Origin: Tepidibacter hydrothermalis
GTDB taxonomy: Bacteria > Bacillota > Clostridia > Peptostreptococcales > Peptostreptococcaceae
Length of the DNA stretch: 64,000 nucleotides
Assembly: GCF_029542625.1 (NCBI RefSeq)
Contig: NZ_CP120733.1
Span: 124,001 to 188,000 of the forward strand
Direction: 5' to 3'
The notes under the pieces are model-generated. The model was not told the DNA's origin. It saw only the letters and a program-made list of their open reading frames with translations, and ran no database searches. This document shows positions 47,513 through 56,021 of this stretch, piece by piece (the stretch's first letter is position 1; the number at the start of each line of letters is the position of its first letter). The translations under genes and the position numbers were made by a program.

Positions 47513-48916
47513 ATGAACAGACAGAATAAGCCATCATGTTTAGATTCAATAGTAGTTTTATTAGGAATTGTATCAATTTTAATGACAGGAATATTCATTT
47601 TACATGTTGATATACATGTATTATTAATATTAGGACTTATATTAACGTGTCTAGTTTCTTATAAATGTGGATATTCTTTAGATGAAATGATAGATGGTAT
47701 GAAATTGAGTGTAAGCAGGGCTATGGGGGCTCTTATAATATTTATATTAATTGGAATGATAATAGCTACTTGGATACAATGTGGAACAGTGCCTGCTCTT
47801 ATATATTATGGATTAAAAATATTAAGTCCTAAGTATTTTTTACCTGCTGGACTTGTAATTTGCAGTATAGTATCTCTTGGAACGGGAACATCATGGGGGA
47901 CTATTGGAACGATTGGTCTTGCTATGATGGGAATGGGTGCTAGTCTTGGAATACCACCACATATAGTAGCAGGTATGGTAGTTTCAGGTGCTTTTTTTGG
48001 AGATAAGATGTCGCCAATATCAGATACTACAAATTTATCAGCAGTATCTGCTGGAACGGATTTATATACACATATCAAAGGAATGCTTTATACTACTATT
48101 CCGTCATACATTATTTCATTAGGAATATATGCATATATAGGGAAAGGATTTTGTGGAGGAACATCTAGTGATTTTAGTCAAATTCAATTGATACAAGATG
48201 TTTTATCACATAAATTTAATTTGAATCCTATTGTAATTTTACCGATGGTAATTGTACTAGTATTGAATATTATGAAAGTATCATCTATACCTACGATGGT
48301 AATAGGAACTGTTATAGGAGGAATATTTGCTGTATTTTTTCAGTGTGAACATATAACTTCTGTTTTAAACGTTATAAATCATGGATATACAGATGCAACT
48401 GGAATTGAATTAATAGATAAGTTATTAATTAGAGGTGGAATACAAAATATGATGTGGACTTTTTCCTTATCATTTATAGCTTTATGCTTAGGAGGAGTTC
48501 TAGAAAAAGCCGGATTTATAGAAGTTATTATTGAAAAAGTAATAAAAAAAGTGAAATCTACAGGAAGTTTAGTAACATTAGTCATTGCTAGTTGTACTGT
48601 AGCAAATGCTTCTATGGGAGAAATTTATTTATCAGTAATATTAAATGGTAGTTTGTATAAAAATATATTTGAAGAAAGAGGTTTTGCAAACAATATGCTT
48701 AGTAGAGTCCTAGAGGAAGGTGCAACACTTACAGGAGCATTAATACCATGGACAACTGCAGGTGCATTTATTTCTTCTACATTAGGAGTTTCTACATTTG
48801 CTTATGCTCCTTATGCTTTTTTAAATATTATAAATCCAATTCTTTCTATTGTTTTATCTTATTTGGGTATATTCGTATTTATGAAGAATAAAAATAGAGA
48901 AGAAAAGACTGCTTAA
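47513..48916 (+). CDS. NhaC-family Na+/H+ antiporter or organic-acid carrier, first copy
   Basis: The product has 467 residues and about 11-12 membrane segments. The helix with GTGTSWGTIGTIGLAMMGMG (about 123) and GDKMSPISDTTNLSA (about 163) is the NhaC ion site. Family members exchange Na+ for H+ or, like MleN, swap substrates such as malate and lactate. A paralogue at 53271 shares most of its sequence, including RGGIQNMMWTFSL word for word. The two flank a redox enzyme operon, so a substrate/product carrier role is as likely as pH control. Confidence 0.88.
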   Translation: MNRQNKPSCLDSIVVLLGIVSILMTGIFILHVDIHVLLILGLILTCLVSYKCGYSLDEMIDGMKLSVSRAMGALIIFILIGMIIATWIQCGTVPALIYYGLKILSPKYFLPAGLVICSIVSLGTGTSWGTIGTIGLAMMGMGASLGIPPHIVAGMVVSGAFFGDKMSPISDTTNLSAVSAGTDLYTHIKGMLYTTIPSYIISLGIYAYIGKGFCGGTSSDFSQIQLIQDVLSHKFNLNPIVILPMVIVLVLNIMKVSSIPTMVIGTVIGGIFAVFFQCEHITSVLNVINHGYTDATGIELIDKLLIRGGIQNMMWTFSLSFIALCLGGVLEKAGFIEVIIEKVIKKVKSTGSLVTLVIASCTVANASMGEIYLSVILNGSLYKNIFEERGFANNMLSRVLEEGATLTGALIPWTTAGAFISSTLGVSTFAYAPYAFLNIINPILSIVLSYLGIFVFMKNKNREEKTA

Positions 48917-49000
48917 ATTAAATAAAAAAATAACGGCAAATATGGATAGGTTTTCAAATATAATATAATTAATTAAATTAAAAGTTTAACTAAGATTGAA

Positions 49001-49035
49001 AAAACGCTAATATACTAATGTATTAGCGTTTTTTT
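49001..49035 (+). terminator. Intrinsic terminator after the first nhaC-like gene
   Basis: AAAAACGCTAATA / TATTAGCGTTTTT with T run, about 85 bases behind the stop codon. Confidence 0.87.
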
Positions 49036-49088
49036 GATTTGTTTTGATAATTGTGAAAATATAAAATGTTATATATTTGCGTCAAAGC

Positions 49089-49118
49089 TTGACAAAAATA
49101 AAACTATAGTGATATAAT
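49089..49118 (+). promoter_or_regulatory. Sigma-A promoter of the molybdenum enzyme operon
   Basis: TTGACA (49089-49094), 18-base spacer, TATAAT (49113-49118). It is the best consensus promoter in the region. It gives a leader of about 230 bases that contains the structured RNA at 49174-49350. Confidence 0.8.
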
Positions 49119-49173
49119 TTGACATGAAAAAAACAACATGAAATTGTATATTTATACAATAATAATTAGAATT

Positions 49174-49350
49174 TTCTCCGAGCTGTGAACTCCTAAAGGG
49201 AAAATTAAATTTTTGCCCAATAAACGGAACGGCGTTCCGTTATACGGAACACAGCCTGAATATATAAATATTCACAGGGTACTTTTGGGAAACTAGAGTG
49301 CCTCCACGATCAAGGAAAGGGGAAGCTCGAATACATTCGAAAGGGAGGTG
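49174..49350 (+). promoter_or_regulatory. Candidate Moco/Wco-type riboswitch before the molybdenum enzyme operon
   Basis: The leader opens CTCCGAGCTGTGAACTCC and closes TTCGAAAGGGAGGTG, so CTCC and GGAG form an outer stem, as in the E. coli moaA Moco RNA (CUCUAGCC ... GGAAAGGUG). Inside are GGG/CCC and ACGGAAC/GTTCCGT hairpins, the stretch GGGAAACTAGAGTGCCTCC, and a TCGAA/TTCGA hairpin. The closing strand holds the ribosome site GGGAGGTG of the first gene, so folding would hide it. Identity rests on motif memory plus context, not on a covariance search. Confidence 0.65.
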
Positions 49351-49355
49351 AAAGT

Positions 49356-50603
49356 ATGCATATTGTTATAATAGGCAATAGTGCAGCGGGTTTAAGTGCT
49401 TTAGAGGCATTTAGAAAATACGATAAAAAATCGTCAGTTACTCTTATTTCTAAAGAAGGTGGTATTGCTTACTCTAGGGTATTGTTACCATACTACTTAA
49501 GAGGGAAGATCGACCATGATACATTCTTTATTCGTGATGAAGAGTTTTACAAAAAGATGAATGTGAACTACATAGAAAGTTGTGTAGTAGATATTGATGA
49601 AGATAGTAAGGTTGTTAAATTGGATGATGATAAGTCGGTATCATATGATAAATTATTAATTACTACTGGTTCATCAGCAGTGAAACCTCCAATTCCAGGA
49701 TTGGACAATGAAGGTGTTTACAATATGTGGACATTGGATGATGCTCACAAGATAGAGCCTTTGTTTAAAGAAGGTAAAAAGGTTTTAGTTTTAGGTTCTG
49801 GATTTGTTTCTTTACAGGCTGCTTGGGCAGCACTTTATAAAGGATTGGATGTAAAGATAATAGAACTTGCTCCTAGAATTATGCCAAGAGTTTTAGATGA
49901 AAAAGGTTCAAGTATATTACATAACAGGATTATAGAGTTAGGTGCTGACCTTAGAGTTAATACACTAACTGAAAAAATAGAGAAAAAAGAAGATGGTACT
50001 TTCGTAGTTCACACAAAAGGAGAAGATCCATTTGAGGTTGACTTAATCATAGTAGGTACTGGTGTTAGACCGAATACTCAATTCTTAAAAGGAACTAGTA
50101 TAGAAGTTGATAGAGGAATATTAGTTGATGAGACTATGAAAACTAACATTGAGGGAATATATGCTGCAGGAGATGTAGCTCAAGGACTTACAACATTTGG
50201 TGAAAAACATGTTATTCATGCTTTATGGCCTACTGCTGTTGAGATGGGTAAGATTGCAGGAGCTAATATGGCAGGAAAAGAACTTGAGTATCAAGGAAGC
50301 TTAAATATGAACGTTACTGAAATGTTTAAAATAACAGTAGCTTCTATGGGTAGATTTAATGATGGTGAAGGCGACAAAGTATGGGTTTATGAAGATGAAA
50401 AAACAGGCGGATATATGAAAGTTATATATGAAAATGACTTAGTAGTTGGAGCTACAGTTGTAGGAAGCTCTGATATGGTACCTTTCTTAGGAAAATTAAG
50501 ACCTATAATCAGAAAGAAAATAAAAGCTGAATGTTCACCAGATAAATTAGCATCATATCTGCAAATAAAAGCTGCAAAAGCTACAGCAAAAATTGAATTA
50601 TAG
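49356..50603 (+). CDS. FAD-dependent NAD(P)H oxidoreductase, partner of molybdenum enzyme
   Basis: The product has 415 residues of the pyridine nucleotide-disulfide oxidoreductase fold: FAD motif IVIIGNSAAGLSALEA (start), NAD(P) motif VLVLGSGFVSLQAAWAAL (about 148) and the second FAD motif GIYAAGDVAQG (about 266). It is like the FAD domain of NirB and rubredoxin or NADH reductases, with no extra Fe-S or siroheme domain. It should pass electrons between NAD(P)H and the ferredoxin subunit coded next. Its ribosome site is within the closing stem of the riboswitch-like leader. Confidence 0.88.
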   Translation: MHIVIIGNSAAGLSALEAFRKYDKKSSVTLISKEGGIAYSRVLLPYYLRGKIDHDTFFIRDEEFYKKMNVNYIESCVVDIDEDSKVVKLDDDKSVSYDKLLITTGSSAVKPPIPGLDNEGVYNMWTLDDAHKIEPLFKEGKKVLVLGSGFVSLQAAWAALYKGLDVKIIELAPRIMPRVLDEKGSSILHNRIIELGADLRVNTLTEKIEKKEDGTFVVHTKGEDPFEVDLIIVGTGVRPNTQFLKGTSIEVDRGILVDETMKTNIEGIYAAGDVAQGLTTFGEKHVIHALWPTAVEMGKIAGANMAGKELEYQGSLNMNVTEMFKITVASMGRFNDGEGDKVWVYEDEKTGGYMKVIYENDLVVGATVVGSSDMVPFLGKLRPIIRKKIKAECSPDKLASYLQIKAAKATAKIEL

Positions 50604-50625
50604 TTTGGCAAGGAGGTTGAGATAA

Positions 50626-51105
50626 ATGCGTATTATTACTATGGATCCTAAAAAATGTGTAGGATGTCGCAATTGTGAATATGCTTGTTCTTTTAACAGA
50701 ACAGGAGAATGTAAAAGTAGTGAATCGAATATTAAAGTGAATTTTTATGCTGATGAGCAAGCTTGTATACCAATGACTTGTCTTCACTGTGAAGAAGCAT
50801 GGTGCCTTGAGGTATGTCCAGCAGCTGCAATCACTAGAAATGAAAAAACTGGAGCAGTAGAAATAAATGAAGATCGTTGTGCGGGTTGTAAAATGTGCGT
50901 TCTATCATGTCCATATGGAAACATTCATTTCGATAAGAAAAAATTAGTAAGTAGAAAATGTAATTTATGTGGAGATGATGAGCCAAACTGTGTAAAACAC
51001 TGTATAGGTGGAGCTCTTAATTACGAAGATGTAGAAGATTTTGCAGATTCAAGAAGAAAGCAATTTGACGCAAAAGTTAAAAACGCTATGGAAGGAGGGA
51101 AATAA
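50626..51105 (+). CDS. Four-cluster [4Fe-4S] ferredoxin subunit (HycB/DmsB type)
   Basis: The product has 159 residues and 16 Cys in four groups: CVGCRNCEYAC, CLHCEEAWCLEVCPA, CAGCKMCVLSCPYG and CNLCGDDEPNCVKHC. That is the classic electron-transfer subunit of molybdopterin oxidoreductases. It lacks a signal peptide, so the complex is cytoplasmic. It lies 22 bases behind the FAD subunit and 2 bases before the catalytic subunit. Confidence 0.93.
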   Translation: MRIITMDPKKCVGCRNCEYACSFNRTGECKSSESNIKVNFYADEQACIPMTCLHCEEAWCLEVCPAAAITRNEKTGAVEINEDRCAGCKMCVLSCPYGNIHFDKKKLVSRKCNLCGDDEPNCVKHCIGGALNYEDVEDFADSRRKQFDAKVKNAMEGGK

Positions 51106-51107
51106 TA

Positions 51108-53174
51108 ATGGCTAAAAGAGAAGTACATCAAACATTATGTCGTATGTGTGATGATCACTGCGGAATAAACGTATATGTAGAGGACGGGAAAGTAGTAGAT
51201 ATAGATGGAAACAAAGATCATGTTTGGAATAAAGGTAGACTTTGTATTAAAGGTAGAGCTGGAGTAGATTTAAATAATGCTCCAGACAGAATAAGAAAAC
51301 CTCTTAAGAAAACAGAAAATGGTTGGGAAGAAATTTCATTAGAGCAAGCTTTAGACGAGATTGCAGCTAAGACTAAAGAAATTCAATCTAAGTATGGAAA
51401 AAGAACTATGAGTGTTTGGAAAGGTGAAGCCATAGGTTTTGCTCAACAAGAAGAGAATTACCGTAGATTCATACATGCTATAGGATCTCCTAACTATTTC
51501 TCAAATGATTCAGAGTGTTTTGTTGGTAGATGGATTGGATATTCATTAGTTTATGGAAGATGGGGTTCTCAACCAGAATTCATTAATTCTAAGTGTATCG
51601 TAACATGGGGAGCTAATCCTCCACACGCTCATCCTAACATGACACAACAGATTAACCATGCTAGAGATAATGGAGCTAAATTAATAGTTATAGATTCTCG
51701 TTTATCTGCAATTGGTCGTCAAGCTGATATATTTGTACAAGTAAAACCTGGTACAGATGGAGCATTAGCTTGGGGTGTTATGAGAGAGTTAATTGAGAAT
51801 AACTGGTATGATAAGGAATTCGTTGAAAAGTTCACTTTAGGATTTGATAAGGTGAAAGAATATGCTTCTAAATTTACTCCTGAATATGTAGCTAAAGAAA
51901 CTGGAATTGAAGCTTCTTTAGTTAAAGAAGTAGCTAAGGCTATGTGGGACAATGCACCTGCTGTTATAAACTATGTTGGAAATGGTCTTGAGCATCATGA
52001 AAATGGAATTAACAACATACGTGCAGTAGCATATTTTGATGGATTATTAGGATCTGTAGATGCTAAGGGTGGTAACTTCTTACCATCAGGATTCCCTCTT
52101 AAAGAGTTAACTTTATATCATGATGTACCTTTAATAGAAGAACAACCTATAGGTAGAGATAGATTCCCAGTATTATATGATTTCAGACAAGAATGTCATA
52201 CTATGGTTGCTATGGATACAATCTTAAGTGAAGATCCATACCCACTAAAAGGAATGATTATAGCAGGAGCTAATCCAGTTATGACAAATCCTAATGCTAA
52301 TAAGGTAACGGAGGCATTAAAATCTTTAGAATTATTAGTAGTACGTGAGTTATTCATGTCTGAAACAGCAGAACTTGCTGATTACATATTACCAGCTGCA
52401 TCTTATTTAGAAAGATCAGAACTTCATGGACATGGTGGATTCCAAGTTATAGGGCTTACAAAGAAAGTAGTTGAGCCAGAAGAAGGAATTCAAGATGAAT
52501 ATCAATTCTTACATGATTTAGCACATAGATTAGGTGCAGGAGATTACTTCCCATGGGAGAATGAATATGAATTAAATAAATGGTTAGTATCTGATAGCGG
52601 AGTAAAATTAGAAGAGATTGAAGCTCATCCAGAAGGATACAATTATGCTGAAAAAACTTATCATAAGCATGAGCAAAAAGTTGCAGATGGTGAGAAGGCA
52701 TTTAATACACCAAGTGGTAAGTTAGAGTTTGCATCTGAGTATTTAAAGAATTTAGGATACCAAGAGATTGCTGAATATATTCCACCTACTTATGTTACTG
52801 ATAAGTCAGAAGAATACCCATATGTACTTATTACTGGAGCTAGAAAAGTAATGTATTATCATGGAAGAAATAGAAACTTTGCAAGATTAAAATCTGCTAT
52901 GCCAACTCCTGAGATAGAGTTACATCCAGTGGATGCTAAAAAGTTAGATGTAGTAGATGATGATATAGTAAAAGTAACGTCAACTATTGGTTCTATTGAA
53001 ATACCGGTTAAGGTTATGCATAAAAAAGAAATAGGCGAAGGTGTTGTTCAAATAACACATGGTTGGAAAGAATCAAATGTAAATATTCTTACTCATGACG
53101 ATAGATTTGACCCAATTGATGGATTCCCATTAATGAAGTCTGTTGAAGTTAAGATAGAAAAAGTTAACAAGTAA
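51108..53174 (+). CDS. Molybdopterin (MGD) oxidoreductase catalytic subunit
   Basis: The product has 688 residues. An N-terminal [4Fe-4S] site is C11-x2-C14-x3-C18-x27-C46, followed by the electron-path Lys (CIKGR). Cys137 in NDSECFVGR lies where Mo or W is bound by Sec or Cys in the DMSO reductase family. The dinucleotide-binding stretches and the C-terminal cap (VKVMHKKEIGEGVVQITHGW) are present. There is no Tat signal, so it is cytoplasmic. Similar FAD/ferredoxin/Mo trios include clostridial nitrate reductases, but the IclR gene and twin NhaC carriers suggest an organic or oxyanion substrate that cannot be named. Confidence 0.9.
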   Translation: MAKREVHQTLCRMCDDHCGINVYVEDGKVVDIDGNKDHVWNKGRLCIKGRAGVDLNNAPDRIRKPLKKTENGWEEISLEQALDEIAAKTKEIQSKYGKRTMSVWKGEAIGFAQQEENYRRFIHAIGSPNYFSNDSECFVGRWIGYSLVYGRWGSQPEFINSKCIVTWGANPPHAHPNMTQQINHARDNGAKLIVIDSRLSAIGRQADIFVQVKPGTDGALAWGVMRELIENNWYDKEFVEKFTLGFDKVKEYASKFTPEYVAKETGIEASLVKEVAKAMWDNAPAVINYVGNGLEHHENGINNIRAVAYFDGLLGSVDAKGGNFLPSGFPLKELTLYHDVPLIEEQPIGRDRFPVLYDFRQECHTMVAMDTILSEDPYPLKGMIIAGANPVMTNPNANKVTEALKSLELLVVRELFMSETAELADYILPAASYLERSELHGHGGFQVIGLTKKVVEPEEGIQDEYQFLHDLAHRLGAGDYFPWENEYELNKWLVSDSGVKLEEIEAHPEGYNYAEKTYHKHEQKVADGEKAFNTPSGKLEFASEYLKNLGYQEIAEYIPPTYVTDKSEEYPYVLITGARKVMYYHGRNRNFARLKSAMPTPEIELHPVDAKKLDVVDDDIVKVTSTIGSIEIPVKVMHKKEIGEGVVQITHGWKESNVNILTHDDRFDPIDGFPLMKSVEVKIEKVNK

Positions 53175-53183
53175 TAATTAAAA

Positions 53184-53221
53184 TTTGATAAGGCTGTTAT
53201 TATTATTGCAGCCTTATCAAA
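53184..53221 (+). terminator. Hairpin after the molybdenum enzyme operon
   Basis: TTTGATAAGGCTG / CAGCCTTATCAAA with a 12-base loop. The T tail is weak, so part of the transcription may run on into the second nhaC-like gene. Confidence 0.65.
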
Positions 53222-53270
53222 TTGAATAGATTAGTTATAAAAATAACAAAAAAAATAAGGAGGAAATTTC

Positions 53271-54668
53271 ATGACAAACGAGCGTAAACCTTCATTTGGA
53301 GCTTCACTAGGTGTGTTCTTAGGAATCGTAGGAATATTAGTTGTTGGAATTTTAGCATTTAAAATGGATATCCACATATTATTATCATTAGGTCTTATTT
53401 TAAGTTGTATAGTGGGTATTAAATCTGGATTTACTCTAGATGAACTTTTCGAAGGTATGGGACAAAGTTTAAAGAATGCAATGGTAGCATTATTAATATT
53501 CGTATTAATTGGAACTATTATTGGATCTTGGATTCAAGCTGGAACTGTTCCTGCATTAATTTATTATGGATTAAAATTCTTAAGTCCTAAATTTTTCTTA
53601 CCAGCAGGATTTATAGTATGTAGTATTACTTCTTTTGCTACTGGAACATCATGGGGAACTGCAGGAACTGTAGGTCTTGCTATGATGGGAATGGGAATGG
53701 GACTTGGAATTCCGGCACCAGCGATTGCTGGTATGGTAGTAGCTGGAGCTGCTTTTGGAGATAAAATGTCACCTATGTCAGATACTACTATTTTAGCAGC
53801 ATCATCTGCTCAAACTGATATGTATGAACATATTAAGGCTATGAGTTACACAACTATTCCTGCATATATTATATCTTTAATAATATATACAGTATTAGGA
53901 TTTAAATATACTCAAACAGCAACAATGTCATCTGATCAAGTTGTTCAATTACAAAATACTTTAGTTGACACATTCAACTTAAACCCAATAGTTTTATTAC
54001 CTATTATAGTTGTATTAGTATTAAGTTTTATGAAAGTACCTTCTGTTCCAGCTTTATTATTAGGAACTGTATTAGGAACAATTATTGCAATAGTATTCCA
54101 AGGTGCTAGTTTAGCAGAGTCATTCTCAGCTCTTAACTATGGATACACTCAAGCTAGTGGAATAGAAATGGTAGATAAGCTATTAATTAGAGGTGGAATA
54201 CAAAATATGATGTGGACTTTCTCTTTAGCATTTATAGCTTTATGCTTAGGTGGAGTTTTAGAAACAGTTGGATTCTTAAAAGTACTTATAGAAAAAATAT
54301 TACTAAAAGTAAAATCAGATGCAGCTTTAGTGTTAGTAGCAATGATAAGTACAATATTAGGATGTGCAGCAACTAGTGAAGTTTATCTATCAATTATATT
54401 AAATGGTAGCCTATATACAGAAGCTTTTGAAAAAAGAGGATTGAAAAAATCTCTACTTAGTCGTATATTAGAAGAAGGATCAACACTTGTTGGACCTATG
54501 ATTCCTTGGACTACTTGTGGAGCTTTCATGGCAGGTGCCTTGGGAGTAAGTTCTTTAGAGTTAGCTCCATTTGCTCTTTTAAACTGGATAAATCCACTAA
54601 TTTCAGTAGTACTTGCATATTGTGGAGTATTTGTATTTAAAGAAATAAAAGGAAAAAAAGCAGTATAA
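53271..54668 (+). CDS. NhaC-family Na+/H+ antiporter or organic-acid carrier, second copy
   Basis: The product has 465 residues, close to the 47513 protein along its full length. The ion-site stretch is GTSWGTAGTVGLAMMGMGMG and GDKMSPMSDTTILAA. Thr-Ile instead of Thr-Asn behind SDT, and ATSEVYLS in place of SMGEIYLS, are the notable changes near the predicted site, so the two may differ in ion or substrate. GGAGG precedes the ATG. It sits between the molybdenum enzyme and the cofactor operon. Confidence 0.88.
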   Translation: MTNERKPSFGASLGVFLGIVGILVVGILAFKMDIHILLSLGLILSCIVGIKSGFTLDELFEGMGQSLKNAMVALLIFVLIGTIIGSWIQAGTVPALIYYGLKFLSPKFFLPAGFIVCSITSFATGTSWGTAGTVGLAMMGMGMGLGIPAPAIAGMVVAGAAFGDKMSPMSDTTILAASSAQTDMYEHIKAMSYTTIPAYIISLIIYTVLGFKYTQTATMSSDQVVQLQNTLVDTFNLNPIVLLPIIVVLVLSFMKVPSVPALLLGTVLGTIIAIVFQGASLAESFSALNYGYTQASGIEMVDKLLIRGGIQNMMWTFSLAFIALCLGGVLETVGFLKVLIEKILLKVKSDAALVLVAMISTILGCAATSEVYLSIILNGSLYTEAFEKRGLKKSLLSRILEEGSTLVGPMIPWTTCGAFMAGALGVSSLELAPFALLNWINPLISVVLAYCGVFVFKEIKGKKAV

Positions 54669-54677
54669 AAGAATAGT

Positions 54678-54790
54678 GTCTCCGAACTATATATCCTAAG
54701 GTTAATCTATGGAGTATAGTCAGGATTTTCTAAATCCACGGGGTATCTTAGAAATGAGATACCCTTCCGTAACATATTTTGAAAAGGAGA
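54678..54790 (+). promoter_or_regulatory. Candidate Moco-type riboswitch before the cofactor operon
   Basis: The outer stem is TCTCC (54679-54683) with GGAGA (54785-54789). The order CTCCGAAC, then GGGTATCT/AGATACCC hairpin with loop TAGAAATG, then TTCCGTAA, then TTTTGAAAAGGAG parallels the E. coli moaA leader (GCGAAG...GAAAUGA...CUUCGC, CCGUA, UGGAAAGG). A terminator hairpin follows at once, so off-control by termination is likely. A covariance search for the Moco motif would settle it. Confidence 0.75.
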
Positions 54791-54804
54791 ATTTTAAAGG
54801 ATCT

Positions 54805-54846
54805 AAGCCCTTTATTGCCTTTTTGCAATAAAGGGCTTTATTATGG
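54805..54846 (+). terminator. Terminator behind the second riboswitch-like leader
   Basis: AAGCCCTTTATTGC / GCAATAAAGGGCTT with loop CTTTTT and a short TTATT tail. It lies 15 bases behind the aptamer-like fold and 150 bases before the first cofactor gene, as an expression platform or as the end of the upstream unit. Confidence 0.8.
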
Positions 54847-54896
54847 TTAAGGAGACTATATCATTTTTTGTTTTGTGGATAATTTGTTGAAAAAGC

Positions 54897-54981
54897 TGTG
54901 CTTGCAACTATTTTTAAGCAACGGAGCCTGTAAGGATCGTTGGCGACATGAGTCACCGCGTTAGCGAGTAGACGAATTTTT
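54897..54981 (+). repeat. Family C repeat, copy 6
   Basis: It has GCTTGCAACTATTTTTAAG, CAACGGAGCCTGTAAGGAT, CGTTGGCGACATGAGTCAC and GCGTTAGCGAGTAGACG before AATTTTT. It is the cleanest copy and ends where the ribosome site of the MoeA-like gene starts. Confidence 0.85.
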
Positions 54982-54994
54982 AGGGGGGAATAAA

Positions 54995-56017
54995 ATGAAA
55001 AAAATTTCAGTTCATGATGCTATCGGACATGTATTGTGTCATGACATAACTCAAATAATACCTGGAGAAATTAAAGACAGAGCTTTTAAAAAAGGACATG
55101 TTATAAAAGAAGAAGATGTCAAAGTTTTGCTTTCATTAGGAAAAGATAACATTTATGTATGGGAAAAAAAAGAAGGATATTTACATGAAAATGAAGCAGC
55201 TGAGAGACTTACAAAATTAGCAGCAGGTATGGGGTTAGAATTTAGTGAAGTAAAAGAAGGAAAGATTAATTTTATTGCAAAATATGATGGTCTTTTGAAA
55301 ATAAATACAGATTTATTATTAAAAATAAATTTATTAGATGAAATTATAATTGCTACAAGACACAATAACTATCCAGTAAAAAAAGGAGATAAGTTAGCAG
55401 CTACAAGAGTAATTCCGCTTATTATAGATGAGAAAAAAATTATTGAAGCTGAAAAAATTGCAAGTGGAAAAACAATAGTAGATGTAATGCCTTATAAAAA
55501 AGTAAATGTAGGTATAGTAACTACAGGAAATGAAGTGTATCATGGAAGAATAAAAGATGCTTTTGGTCCTGTTATAAGAAAAAAGGTAGAGAAGTATGGA
55601 TGTAATGTTATAGATCAAAAAATAGTTTATGATGATACTGAGAAAATTTGTGATAGTATAAAAGATCTTATAGATAAAGGTGCACAAATGATTATATGTA
55701 CAGGAGGAATGTCTGTAGATCCTGATGATTTAACTCCAAGTGCTATAAAAAAGACAGGAGCAAATATAATATCTTATGGAGCACCAGTATTACCTGGAGC
55801 AATGTTCTTACTTGCTTATAATGATGATATTCCTATACTAGGACTTCCTGGATGTGTAATGTATGCTAAAACTACAATCTTTGATTTGGTACTTCCAAGA
55901 GTGCTTTCACAAGATACGATTACAATTGAGGATTTAGCTGGATACGGCCATGGCGGATTATGTCTAGAATGTAATGAATGTACTTATCCACAGTGTAGTT
56001 TTGGGAAAGGGTGGTAA
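54995..56017 (+). CDS. MoeA-like molybdopterin-binding protein with Cys tail
   Basis: The product has 340 residues. Residues 1-165 are a distinct N-terminal region (VHDAIGHVLCHDITQIIPGE, KKGDKLAATRVIPL). Residues 170-310 form a MogA/MoeA-type molybdopterin-binding domain (VGIVTTGNEVYHGRI, IICTGGMSVDPDDLTP, PILGLPGCVMY). The C-terminus ends in CLECNECTYPQCSFGKG, a likely metal site. No MogA/MoaB gene is in the cluster, so this protein may do the adenylylation step or load cofactor into the enzyme. It heads the cofactor operon behind a riboswitch-like leader. Confidence 0.82.
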   Translation: MKKISVHDAIGHVLCHDITQIIPGEIKDRAFKKGHVIKEEDVKVLLSLGKDNIYVWEKKEGYLHENEAAERLTKLAAGMGLEFSEVKEGKINFIAKYDGLLKINTDLLLKINLLDEIIIATRHNNYPVKKGDKLAATRVIPLIIDEKKIIEAEKIASGKTIVDVMPYKKVNVGIVTTGNEVYHGRIKDAFGPVIRKKVEKYGCNVIDQKIVYDDTEKICDSIKDLIDKGAQMIICTGGMSVDPDDLTPSAIKKTGANIISYGAPVLPGAMFLLAYNDDIPILGLPGCVMYAKTTIFDLVLPRVLSQDTITIEDLAGYGHGGLCLECNECTYPQCSFGKGW

Positions 56018-56021
56018 GAAC

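Noticed and set aside
49174-49350. Cyclic-di-GMP, SAM or THF riboswitch
   Set aside because: The characteristic core words of those classes are missing; outer stem and context fit the Moco family better.
51108-53174. Selenocysteine in the molybdenum enzyme
   Set aside because: No in-frame TGA is present; the predicted metal ligand position has a Cys codon (residue 137).
55974-56021. Longer N-terminus for MoeA
   Set aside because: The extra residues lie inside the end of the upstream gene; the ATG at 56022 has its own ribosome site and the family-typical start.
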